Part shown: positions 24,780 to 32,964 of the stretch, piece after piece
Position numbering within the stretch: the stretch's first letter is position 1
Layout of the letters: each line of letters begins with the position of its first letter
DNA from: Myxococcales bacterium
GTDB taxonomy: Bacteria; Myxococcota_A; Polyangia; Polyangiales; Polyangiaceae
DNA: 37,604 nucleotides
NCBI GenBank assembly: GCA_025351875.1
Contig: JANXVA010000151.1
Span: 1 to 37,604, forward strand
Reading direction: 5' to 3'
Notes under the pieces: generated by a model
What the model was told of the DNA's origin: nothing
The model's database searches: none
The model's input: only the letters and a program-made list of their open reading frames with translations
Translations under genes and position numbers: made by a program

Positions 24780-27254
24780 TCAGGCGCCGAGGGGGGCGAA
24801 GAGCACGTCGACGTCGTTCTCGGAGAGCACGCTCGCCGCCGCGCCGTTGCCGAGGATCGCGTCGGCGACGTGGCGCTTGCTGCGCTGGAGGCCGAGAATC
24901 CGCTCCTCGACGCTGCCGGCCGCGAACAGGTGATAGGACATCACGGGCTTCTTCTGGCCGATGCGGTACGCGCGGTCGGTCGCCTGCGCCTGCACCGCCG
25001 GGTTCCACCACGGGTCGTAATGGATGACGACGTCCGCGCTCGTGAGCGTGAGCCCGGTGCCGCCGGCCTTCAGGCTGATGAGGAAGACCTCCGCCTTGCC
25101 GCCCTCGAACTTGTCGACCGCTGCTGCGCGGTCGATCGTCGCGCCCGTCAGCTCCGCGTAGGCGATCTTCCGCTCCTTCAGGCCGGCGGCGAGGAGGGCG
25201 AGCATGCTCGTGAACTGCGAGAACACGAGGACGCGGTGCCCACCTTCGAGCTGCTTTTCCAGCAGCTCGAAGAACATGTCGTACTTGGCGGAGTCGCGGA
25301 TGGTTCCCGCGGAGCCCATGCGCACGAGGCGCGGATCGCAGCACACCTGACGCAGCTTCGTGAGCGCGCCGAGGATCGGAATCGTCGACGCGGCCATGCC
25401 CTTCTTCCGGATCAGCCTGCGCACCTCCGCGTGCGCGGCGACGCGGATGCTCTCGTAGAGCTCGCGCTGCGGACCGCGAAGCTCGATGGGGCGCATCACC
25501 TCCGTCTTCGGGGGGAGCTCCTTTGCGACGTCGCGCTTCATGCGGCGCAGGATGTACGGGGCGACCAGCTCGCGAAGCGCCATGAGGCGCTCCTCGTTGC
25601 GGCCCTTCTCGATCGGCACGCGGTAGAAGCGACCGAAGTGCATCTCGTTGCCGAGGAGCCCCGGGTTGACGAAGTCGAGCAGCGCCCAGAGCTCACCCAG
25701 GTGGTTCTCGATCGGCGTACCCGAGAGGCAGAGCCGGTGCTCGGCGTCGATCGCACGCGCCGAGAGGTGCGCCTTGCTGCGCATGTTCTTGATCGTCTGC
25801 GCCTCGTCGAGGATCACCATGTGATAGGCGGTCTTCGCGACGAGCTCCTCGTCCCGGCAGAGGATCGGGTAGCTCGTGATGACGACGTCCGCGTCGGCGG
25901 CGTTGTCCCACGAGCGATCGCTGCCGTGGAACACATGCACACGCAAGCTGGGCGCGAACTTCGCGATCTCGCGGTCCCAGTTGGACACGAGCGACGTCGG
26001 CGCGACGATGAGCGCGGGGCGATCGAGCCGCCCCTGCTCCTTCTCGGTGAGGAGGTGGGCGATGGTCTGGAGCGTCTTGCCGAGGCCCATGTCGTCGGCA
26101 AGGATGCCGCCGACCCCTTGCGCACGGAGGTTCTGGAGCCAGGTGAGGCCCTCGACCTGGTACGGACGAAGAGAGGCGACGAGGCCGGCCGGTGGCTCCG
26201 CCGGACCGAGCGCAGGCGCGACGAGCTGCTCGGCCCAGGCGCGTGCGGTGCCGTCACCGCCCATCGTGAGCGATGCGCCGTCGGCGATGAACGCCTCCTC
26301 GAGCGCGAGGAGCGCGGGAGCGCGCACCTGGGGGAACTCGATCTTCCCCTTCTCGCCGGCGGCGCCTTCCCAGAGCTCTGCGAGGACGCGAAGCAGCGCA
26401 CGCGCGCGCTCGGCGGGGACCGGGAGATAGAGCCCGTCGCCCACGGGGAGCGCGAGACACTTCTTCGCGCTCTGGGCGAGCTCGGTGAAGCCCTTGCCGT
26501 TCGACCGCTCGATGAGCTCGATGAGCGCGGGCAGGAGGTTTACGCGGCGCCCGTCGAGATCGATGCCTAGCTCGAGACCGAACCAGTCGGGGCGGTTCGT
26601 CGTCTCGCCGTCGCGGGAGACGCTCTCGACGTTCGCGTACCAGGCGGGCTCGAGTGCGACGACGCGGAACGGGTAGTCCGCGGCGATCTCGACGTCCCAG
26701 CCGAGCGCCTTGAGCTGCGGAACGACGTACGCGCTGAAGGCGCAGAAATCGTGGACGTTGCCCTCACACCGGATGGCGTAGTCGGCGTGGACCGAGGTAG
26801 CCCAGTCGTCGAGGCAGTCGAGCGGGACGGCGCCGAAGCTCTCGAGGAACCGACGCGCACGCGCCTCGCCATCGAGATCGCGGAGCTCGGTCTCGCTGTC
26901 GTCCTCGACGCCGTCGGGGTCGGAGGCGAGGTAGCGGATGCCGTCGTACTCGAACGAGAGCTCGAGGAGCGGGACCTTCTCGGTCTCGAACACGGAGCCG
27001 AGCCCCTCGGTCCGATGAATGACCACATCATCGGCAAAGAGCCGGATGCAGGGGATGCACGCGATGGCCCCGAGGGACTGGTGGAGGCTCTGGAGGCTCG
27101 GGGGAGTACCGACCTGCGCCGCCCGGCGCTCCGGGTCCGCCGCCCGATGCCGGACCACGGGCCTGGACTCACTCTTGGGGGCTGCCGGAACCCGCTCTGC
27201 ACTCCATCCGCCACCCGCATGATACGGGGGCGAGACGTCCTCGATCGATCGCAC
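24780..27254 (-). CDS. SNF2-family DEAD/DEAH-like helicase
   Basis: An 824-residue DNA-dependent ATPase of the Swi2/Snf2 group. The N-terminal 370 residues are an unassigned region that includes FSAYVVPQLKALGWDVEI, as found in bacterial SNF2 proteins. Walker A is DDMGLGKT (about 386-393), motif II DEAQ (about 481), motif III SGTPIENHLGELW, and the C-terminal helicase lobe carries FSQFTSMLALL, SLKAGGTGLTLTSADVVIHYDPWWNPAVQAQATDRAYRIGQ. Such proteins remodel protein-DNA complexes in transcription or repair. Start is GTG 27254 with AAAGGG just upstream; an internal start is possible because the first 50 residues are unconserved-looking. Confidence 0.93.
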   Translation of the reverse strand: MRSIEDVSPPYHAGGGWSAERVPAAPKSESRPVVRHRAADPERRAAQVGTPPSLQSLHQSLGAIACIPCIRLFADDVVIHRTEGLGSVFETEKVPLLELSFEYDGIRYLASDPDGVEDDSETELRDLDGEARARRFLESFGAVPLDCLDDWATSVHADYAIRCEGNVHDFCAFSAYVVPQLKALGWDVEIAADYPFRVVALEPAWYANVESVSRDGETTNRPDWFGLELGIDLDGRRVNLLPALIELIERSNGKGFTELAQSAKKCLALPVGDGLYLPVPAERARALLRVLAELWEGAAGEKGKIEFPQVRAPALLALEEAFIADGASLTMGGDGTARAWAEQLVAPALGPAEPPAGLVASLRPYQVEGLTWLQNLRAQGVGGILADDMGLGKTLQTIAHLLTEKEQGRLDRPALIVAPTSLVSNWDREIAKFAPSLRVHVFHGSDRSWDNAADADVVITSYPILCRDEELVAKTAYHMVILDEAQTIKNMRSKAHLSARAIDAEHRLCLSGTPIENHLGELWALLDFVNPGLLGNEMHFGRFYRVPIEKGRNEERLMALRELVAPYILRRMKRDVAKELPPKTEVMRPIELRGPQRELYESIRVAAHAEVRRLIRKKGMAASTIPILGALTKLRQVCCDPRLVRMGSAGTIRDSAKYDMFFELLEKQLEGGHRVLVFSQFTSMLALLAAGLKERKIAYAELTGATIDRAAAVDKFEGGKAEVFLISLKAGGTGLTLTSADVVIHYDPWWNPAVQAQATDRAYRIGQKKPVMSYHLFAAGSVEERILGLQRSKRHVADAILGNGAAASVLSENDVDVLFAPLGA

Positions 27255-27326
27255 GAGGCCCTTTAGATCACACTCGATCTGAGTTGTCGATAAGTTGCGC
27301 GCGATAGTTGAGCGCGATGTCGCGTC

Positions 27327-28259
27327 TCACAGCGCCTTGAGGAACGCCCACTCCGTCGGGATGGCTTGCGACCAGACGCCGTGGCCGTTGCCGGGGATCA
27401 GGCAGAACTCGACCGGCTTGCCCGCGGGACAGCCCGCGTGCGCCTTGCACGGGGATGGCGCGACGTCGGTGCGCATGGCCGGGTCCTGGTCGCAGCCGTT
27501 GGCGTGCGCCCAGAACTGCGCGTCGTAGTCGCCGCTCGACGGCTCCACCGTGCCGTCGTTCGCGCCATGCGTGATCAGCGCCGCGTACGTCGGGTTGCCT
27601 ACGCAGATGTTGAAGCCGTTGCTGTCCTTCGGCTCCGTGTACGGCTGGCCTCCGGCATGCGACACGATGGCCTTGAAGATGCCCGCTCGACGACACGCGA
27701 GGATGTTCACGAGGAACCCACCGGCCGACCAGCCGACACCGAAGACGCGATCGACCGAGTACTTCCCCTTCAGCTCGTTGATCAGCGCCTCGACGTACTG
27801 CTGGTCCGGGTTCGAGTCGAACGCCGTCCCCTGGTCCCACGTGGAGCCAGCACCCGACGGGTACACGACGATCGCGTCGCTTCCCGTCTCGCTGTCGAGC
27901 GGGTGGTAGTTGCGCATGCCCGAGCCGTCGCCGCCGTCACCGTGGAGGACGACGATGAGCGGATACTTCGTCGTCGTCGCGTAGGTCTTCGGCACCGCGA
28001 GGACGTACGGATTGCGACCGTCGGTGAAGCCGTTCACCGATCCGGTCGTGACGTCGACCTGCGACGGCTTCGCGCCGTCCGTCACGATGGCGCCGTCCTG
28101 GTCGACCACCGCACCGTCCTCGAGGACCATGCCGCCCTCGGGAACCTCCGGGTTCGTGGTCACGCGCTGCACGACCGTGTCGGAGCACGCGACCGGACCG
28201 AGGACGGTGAGGACCGCGAGCGAAATTGCCACCGGAACGCCGACGAAGAAAGAGCGCAT
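27327..28259 (-). CDS. Alpha/beta-hydrolase lipoprotein, feruloyl-esterase/PHB-depolymerase-like
   Basis: A 310-residue secreted serine esterase. The signal ends in a lipobox (LGPVAC, Cys25), then a short acidic linker. The hydrolase domain shows the oxyanion segment PLIVVLHGDGGDGSG, nucleophile elbow GWSAGG (Ser178), acid residue in HGANDGTV (Asp235) and catalytic His in PGNGHGVW (His293). Several cysteines in the C-terminal third (256, 271, 277, 286) probably form disulfides. This combination fits CE1-like feruloyl esterases and extracellular PHB depolymerase relatives; the true substrate is open. The gene is divergent from the isomerase gene, with 68 bases between starts. Confidence 0.88.
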   Translation of the reverse strand: MRSFFVGVPVAISLAVLTVLGPVACSDTVVQRVTTNPEVPEGGMVLEDGAVVDQDGAIVTDGAKPSQVDVTTGSVNGFTDGRNPYVLAVPKTYATTTKYPLIVVLHGDGGDGSGMRNYHPLDSETGSDAIVVYPSGAGSTWDQGTAFDSNPDQQYVEALINELKGKYSVDRVFGVGWSAGGFLVNILACRRAGIFKAIVSHAGGQPYTEPKDSNGFNICVGNPTYAALITHGANDGTVEPSSGDYDAQFWAHANGCDQDPAMRTDVAPSPCKAHAGCPAGKPVEFCLIPGNGHGVWSQAIPTEWAFLKAL

Positions 28260-28327
28260 TCTCGAGGACAGTCTAGGCGACCGGAGGGGATCGTGCACGC
28301 GCTGCTCTCGGCTACGATGGCTATCCC

Positions 28328-28999
28328 GTGATCCAGCCAACGCCGCTCGCCTTCTATTTCGACTTCGTTTCCCCCTACGCCTTCATCGCATGGACGCAGG
28401 TCCACGCGATCGCCGCGCGCAATGGCCGCACCGTCACGCCGATCCCCGTGCTCTTCGCCGGTCTGCTCGACGCGCACGGGACCAAGGGTCCCGCCGAGAT
28501 CCCCGCGAAGCGCACGTACACGTTTCGTGACGCCTACCGCAAAGGTCACCGGCTGGGCTTGCCCACGCTGCGGCCGCCGCCGTCGCATCCGTTCAATCCT
28601 CTGCTCGCGCTTCGCGTCTCGTCGCTCCCGCTCGAAGCGCACGATCAGCGGCGCCTCATCGACGCGCTCTACGAGAACACCTGGGTCAACGGCGCCGGTG
28701 TCGAGACCCCCGAGAGCGTCGCCGCGGCCGCCACCCGCGCCGGTCTCGACGGCGACGCGCTCGTGCGCGCGGCGACCACACCCGAGACCAAGGAGCGCGT
28801 ACGCGCGGCGACGGCCGAGGCGGTCGTGCGCGGTGTCTTTGGTGTTCCCACCGTCCTCGTCGACGGCGAGGTCTTCTGGGGCACCGACGGTCTCGAGCTC
28901 GTCGAGGCGTTCCTCCGCGGCGAGGATCCGGTGCCCAAGGACCTCGCCTGGGCCGAGCGCCCCGTCACCGCGATGCGTCGCGCCGTTCGCCCGACCTGA
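28328..28999 (+). CDS. 2-hydroxychromene-2-carboxylate isomerase-like (DsbA/kappa-GST fold)
   Basis: A 223-residue thioredoxin-fold protein. The opening FYFDFVSPYAFIAW has Ser15 at the active site instead of the CxxC of DsbA, and GVFGVPTVLVDGEVFWGTD contains the cis-Pro loop. Both features define the HCCA isomerase/kappa GST group, glutathione-dependent enzymes in aromatic degradation or detoxification. No other aromatic-degradation gene is near, so the physiological role is unclear. The start is GTG 28328, six residues before the first strand. Confidence 0.9.
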   Translation: MIQPTPLAFYFDFVSPYAFIAWTQVHAIAARNGRTVTPIPVLFAGLLDAHGTKGPAEIPAKRTYTFRDAYRKGHRLGLPTLRPPPSHPFNPLLALRVSSLPLEAHDQRRLIDALYENTWVNGAGVETPESVAAAATRAGLDGDALVRAATTPETKERVRAATAEAVVRGVFGVPTVLVDGEVFWGTDGLELVEAFLRGEDPVPKDLAWAERPVTAMRRAVRPT

Positions 29000-29042
29000 G
29001 ACCTGGCGCCGCGCCGCCTCCTCGGTTACAGAAAGCCGCACG

Positions 29043-30206
29043 ATGGGGGCGATGGGAAAGCGCGCGCGGCTGGAGCGACGTGGCGTCGCGGCCACCTTCG
29101 CGCTCGTTTTCGTAGTGCTCGGCAGTGCCTGCGCTACCCGACCGGCCGCGGCGCCGCGCGCAGTCGCTCCTTCCGTGAGTCCGACCGCGAGCACGCCGGC
29201 GAACGACGGTGATGGCGACACCGACGAGCCCGACGAGGATACGCGCGCCGCGAACGACACCGATTCCCTACGTGGTGAGGGCGAGCCCGCCGGCCCGTGC
29301 CCGGCCGACATGGTGCTCGTCGCCGTCGCCTCGCCGTCGCCTCGGCGCTTCTGCGTCGACAAGTACGAGGCGTCGCTCGTCGAGGTGCTCGCGGACGGCA
29401 CGGAGAAGCCGTTCCCCCACTACCTCCCCGTCGACGGTCACGACGTTCGGGCCGTGAGCAAGGCGCACGCCTTTCCTCAGGGGTACATCAGCGAGGTGCA
29501 GGCGCAGGACGCATGCGGCGCGTCGGGCAAGCGCCTCTGCAACCACGACGAGTGGAAGACCGCGTGCATGGGGCCGGCTCACACGACGTTCCCCTACGGA
29601 GAAGCACGTCAGCCGGGGACGTGTGCCGACAACGGCAAGAGCGCGGTCGTCGCGGTGTTCGGCGCGAAGGCCGTCGCTGCAAGCACGCCAAGCACGCCCG
29701 TCGCGCCGTCATCGCCGGCGCCGGTGAGCGCCGCGACGAGCTCACAGTCCGCCAAGCACTCTCGCGCCACCAAGGGCCGCGCCGCGCAGACCACGAAGCC
29801 GCGCGCCACGGCCTCCAAGGCGACGAAGGGACACGCGCGGCCACCCCCGAAGAAGGGCGTGCGCCACACGGCGAAGACGAGCGCCCGCCCCGCATCGGTG
29901 GATCCCGGCGTCTGGGCGAAGCTCAACGATCCCGCGCTCGGCCAGGTGGATGGCGCGCTCTCCAAGACCGGCGAGCACGAAGGCTGCGTCAACGGCTTCG
30001 GAGCGTTCGACATGGTCGGCAACCTGCACGAGTGGGTGGCGACCGACCCTCTCGCAATTCACGGCACCTTCGCCGGCGGCTACTACCTCGATACGTCGAT
30101 CAACGGCGACGGCTGCAACTACCGAACGGTCGCGCACGCGCACGAGTACCACGACTACTCCACGGGTTTTCGCTGCTGCTCCGGAGCCGCAGCGCCAGCG
30201 CCTTGA
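29043..30206 (+). CDS. SUMF1/FGE-domain lipoprotein split by a basic low-complexity insert
   Basis: A 387-residue protein. Lipobox LGSAC (Cys30) and an Asp/Glu-rich spacer lead into a formylglycine-generating-enzyme-type domain: MVLVAVASPSPRRFCVDKYEAS (90-111), CGASGKRLCNHDEWKTAC (158-175) and FPYG. After residue 200 the domain is interrupted by about 90 residues rich in Ala, Lys, Thr, Ser and Pro. It resumes with GCVNGFGAFDMVGNLHEWV (about 314-332) and ends STGFRCCS. The paired catalytic cysteines of true FGE are not both recognisable in their usual setting, so I do not call it a sulfatase activator. ATG 29043 is the first start before the signal peptide. Confidence 0.82.
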   Translation: MGAMGKRARLERRGVAATFALVFVVLGSACATRPAAAPRAVAPSVSPTASTPANDGDGDTDEPDEDTRAANDTDSLRGEGEPAGPCPADMVLVAVASPSPRRFCVDKYEASLVEVLADGTEKPFPHYLPVDGHDVRAVSKAHAFPQGYISEVQAQDACGASGKRLCNHDEWKTACMGPAHTTFPYGEARQPGTCADNGKSAVVAVFGAKAVAASTPSTPVAPSSPAPVSAATSSQSAKHSRATKGRAAQTTKPRATASKATKGHARPPPKKGVRHTAKTSARPASVDPGVWAKLNDPALGQVDGALSKTGEHEGCVNGFGAFDMVGNLHEWVATDPLAIHGTFAGGYYLDTSINGDGCNYRTVAHAHEYHDYSTGFRCCSGAAAPAP

Positions 30207-30241
30207 ATTCGTGCCAGGAGGCGGTATAGGACCGCCCGCCA

Positions 30242-31078
30242 ATGACGCACCGATCGACCGCCTCCCTTGCCCTCGCCGCCGTCGCCTGCGTGGCTCTCGC
30301 CGCCGTCGCCTGCACGCAGACGAACGTGGTCAACGAGACCACCCCTTCGCTGCCTCCTGACAGCGGCGCTGCGGCGGATGGCGCGGGCACCGGCGACGCG
30401 GGCGAGCGCCCGACCACGCGCGTCGAGGGCAAGTCGTCCGATCTCTTCGGCAGCGCGGCGGCGAGCTACGCGTTCGTCGACGACGAGACCGGCGTGGTCG
30501 TCAAGGTCGGCTACACCGTCCCTGTGAAGGCGTTCTCGGACGCGCCGGCCGGCGCCCCCTTCCAGGACGACCTCGTCCTCGAGATGCCCAAGGTCGCGCG
30601 CGACCAGACGATGCTGAACCACGTGCGCGTCAACTGGCTCACCTCGGGCCACGGCCCGAGCCCCTACAGCGCGCCGCACTTCGACATGCACTTCCAGCGC
30701 GGCACGGTCGTCGAGGTCGATGCGATCGACTGCGCCGCCGACAAGCGCCTCCCGCCGACGACCGCCCTGCCCACGGGCTACGGCGCTCCCGAGCTCTGCG
30801 TGAACGCGATGGGCATGCACTCCTGGCCGCAGGCCGACAAGGGCAGCACCTGGAAGGGCTCGATCATCATGGGCTACTGGGCCACCAAGGTGAGCTTCAT
30901 CGAGCCGATGATCCCGAAGGCCACGCTCCTCGAGAAGAAGACCTTCGAGCTGCCCATCAACAAGCCCGCCTCGACCGGCGGCGCGCACACGCTCTACCCG
31001 CGCCGCCTCACGGCGAAGTATGACGAGGCCGCCGCGTCGTATTCGTTCGAGTTCGACCAGTTCGACGAGATCGACTGA
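30242..31078 (+). CDS. Lipoprotein, TTHB210/DUF5602-like
   Basis: A 278-residue protein with a signal and lipobox (AAVAC, Cys about residue 24), then a Gly/Ala/Asp linker. The folded part contains YTVPVKAFSDAPAG, LNHVRVNWLTSGHGPSPYSAPHFDMHFQ and GYWATKVSFIEPMIPKATLLEKKTFELPI. The HFDMHF segment next to a GHGP loop is what I associate with the TTHB210-like (DUF5602) family, whose function is unknown; the assignment is from memory of the motif. It starts 35 bases after the SUMF1-type gene, so both may be one transcript. Confidence 0.7.
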   Translation: MTHRSTASLALAAVACVALAAVACTQTNVVNETTPSLPPDSGAAADGAGTGDAGERPTTRVEGKSSDLFGSAAASYAFVDDETGVVVKVGYTVPVKAFSDAPAGAPFQDDLVLEMPKVARDQTMLNHVRVNWLTSGHGPSPYSAPHFDMHFQRGTVVEVDAIDCAADKRLPPTTALPTGYGAPELCVNAMGMHSWPQADKGSTWKGSIIMGYWATKVSFIEPMIPKATLLEKKTFELPINKPASTGGAHTLYPRRLTAKYDEAAASYSFEFDQFDEID

Positions 31079-31247
31079 GCTCGCGCGACCAAACGACCTC
31101 CGCCTCGCATCAGAGGAGTACGACGTCCCGACTCGTCGTATGCTCGGGAACTTTCCTCAGGCCCATCGCACGTCGCGCTCGTGAACACGGCGCGCAACCT
31201 GTCTCGGCCCGAGGTCCCGCGCACCACAGACGGAGCATGTGAGAACG

Positions 31248-31676
31248 ATGGCACTCTGGGAAGACTTCAAGAAGTTCGCGTTCAAGGGCAACGTCGTCGA
31301 TCTCGCGGTCGGTGTGATCATCGGCGGTGCGTTCGGCGGCATCGTCAAGGCGCTCGTCGACGACCTGATCATGCCGGTCGTGTCGCTCGCGCTGCCGAGC
31401 GGTGACTGGCGCGCCGCAGCGTACGTGCTGAAGGCCGGCGCCACTCCAAAGGAGGACGTCGCCATCAAATACGGCGATTTTTTCGGCGTCACGCTCAACT
31501 TCATCATCGTCGCTTTCGCGCTGTTCCTCCTCGTCTCGCACCTCTTGAAGGCCCTCAAGGTGGTCAAGGACGCGCCGCCGCCGGACGTGAAGGAGTGCGC
31601 CTTCTGCCTCGAGTTGATCCCGAACAAGGCGACGAAGTGCAAGGCGTGCACGTCGGAGCAGCCCGCAAAGGTGTGA
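31248..31676 (+). CDS. mscL: Large-conductance mechanosensitive channel with zinc-ribbon tail
   Basis: A 142-residue protein that opens under membrane tension to release solutes during osmotic downshock. The N-terminal amphipathic helix and TM1 (WEDFKKFAFKGNVVDLAVGV, then IIGGAFGGIVKALVDDLIMP) and TM2 (FFGVTLNFIIVAFALFLLV) are classical MscL. In place of the usual helical tail the C-terminus carries CAFC-x11-CKAC, a four-cysteine zinc-ribbon pattern. ATG 31248 is chosen; a GTG nine bases upstream is possible, and GGAG lies 12 bases before the ATG. The LigD-type gene follows 7 bases later. Confidence 0.95.
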   Translation: MALWEDFKKFAFKGNVVDLAVGVIIGGAFGGIVKALVDDLIMPVVSLALPSGDWRAAAYVLKAGATPKEDVAIKYGDFFGVTLNFIIVAFALFLLVSHLLKALKVVKDAPPPDVKECAFCLELIPNKATKCKACTSEQPAKV

Positions 31677-31683
31677 GCCCACG

Positions 31684-32964
31684 ATGGCTTCGAAGAAGGA
31701 GATCCTCGAGGTCGCCGGTCGCGAGGTCACGGTAACGAACCCGCAGAAGCTCTATTTCCCCGCTGCGGGGTACACGAAGCTCGACCTCGTCCGCTACTAC
31801 GTCGCGGTCGCGGAAGGCGCGATCCGCGGCGTCGCGGGCCGGCCGATGGCCCTCAAGCGCTACGTCGACGGGATCGACGAGCCGCCGTTCTTCCAGAAGC
31901 GAGCGCCTGACTCGCGCCCGGAGTGGATCGAGACGGTGCGCCTCTCGTTCCCCTCGGGGCGCACCGCCGACGAGATCGTCGTGCGCGACGCGGCGCAGCT
32001 CGTGTGGATCGCCAACCTCGGGTGCGTCGACCTGAATCCGCACGCCATACGCGCGGACGACCTAGAGCACCCCGACGAGCTGCGCATCGATCTCGATCCG
32101 CAGCCCGGCATCCCGTGGAAGCAGATCGTCGACGTCGCGATGGTGACCCGGCAGGTGCTCGAACAGGCCGGACTCGTCGGCTGGCCCAAGACGAGCGGTT
32201 CGCGAGGCATCCACGTCTACGCGCGCATCGCGCGCGAGTGGGGGTTCGACGAGGTCCGGCGAGCGGCGCTGGCCGTGGCGCGTGAGGTGGAGCGCCGCGC
32301 GCCCGCGATCGCGACGAGCAAGTGGTGGAAGGAGGAGCGCCACGGCGTCTTCCTCGACTACAACCAGAACGCGAAGGATCGCACGGTCGCGAGCGCTTAC
32401 TCGGTGCGGCCGACCCCGGACGCGCGCGTCTCGATGCCGGTGTCGTGGGAGGAGCTCGCGACCTGCGATCCGGGCGACTTCACCGTGAAGACGGTCCCTT
32501 CGCTCTTCGCGAAGCAGGGCGACGCGCACGCGCGTATCGACGACAAAGCCGGTTCGCTCGCGACGCTGCTCGAGGTATCGACGCGTCACGAGAGCGAGGG
32601 CATGGGTGACGCTCCCTGGCCGCCCCACTACGCGAAGACGGCTGGCGAGCCGCCGCGGGTCGCGCCCTCACGCGCGAAGTCCGCCCTGAAGCCCCCTCCG
32701 CGTGCGAAGGCGCCGCTCGTGATCGTGGCGAAGGCCGCGCTCAAGAGAGACGCGCTCGAGGGCCTCGATCGCTGGAAGGCTCGCCATCCCACGGCGGCCG
32801 CGCATCTCATCCCCGACGACGTGCTCGTCGATGCGATGCGCGGGCGTTCCACCGCCTGGTACCGTATCCGCGTGAACCTGCGCCACGTCCCCGACCACGA
32901 GCGCCCACCGGTGGAGCCTCCCGACCCCGACTACGAACCCACGTGGGGCGCCCCGCCGCCCTAG
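31684..32964 (+). CDS. LigD-type polymerase/primase-domain protein (NHEJ)
   Basis: A 426-residue stand-alone version of the archaeo-eukaryotic-primase-like polymerase domain of LigD, which fills ends during non-homologous end joining. Visible are VTNPQKLYFP (about 17-26), MALKRYVDGIDEPPFFQKRAP, IANLGCVDLNPH, catalytic DLDP (D136 and D138) and KTSGSRGIHVYARI. The last 110 residues are a Pro/Ala/Lys-rich linker and a small unknown domain (LKRDALEGLDRWKARHPTAAA). The DNA ligase partner is encoded separately at 35360-36454; no Ku gene is in the window. Its TAG stop shares the palindrome CTAG with the stop of the convergent GH92 gene. Confidence 0.92.
   Translation: MASKKEILEVAGREVTVTNPQKLYFPAAGYTKLDLVRYYVAVAEGAIRGVAGRPMALKRYVDGIDEPPFFQKRAPDSRPEWIETVRLSFPSGRTADEIVVRDAAQLVWIANLGCVDLNPHAIRADDLEHPDELRIDLDPQPGIPWKQIVDVAMVTRQVLEQAGLVGWPKTSGSRGIHVYARIAREWGFDEVRRAALAVAREVERRAPAIATSKWWKEERHGVFLDYNQNAKDRTVASAYSVRPTPDARVSMPVSWEELATCDPGDFTVKTVPSLFAKQGDAHARIDDKAGSLATLLEVSTRHESEGMGDAPWPPHYAKTAGEPPRVAPSRAKSALKPPPRAKAPLVIVAKAALKRDALEGLDRWKARHPTAAAHLIPDDVLVDAMRGRSTAWYRIRVNLRHVPDHERPPVEPPDPDYEPTWGAPPP

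Noticed and set aside
24315..26570. 751-residue open frame on the plus strand
   Set aside because: It is antisense to the radical SAM and SNF2 genes, which have complete motif sets; high GC makes such frames common.
29043..30206. True formylglycine-generating enzyme (sulfatase activator)
   Set aside because: No sulfatase gene is nearby and the two catalytic cysteines are not found in their normal context; the domain is also interrupted.
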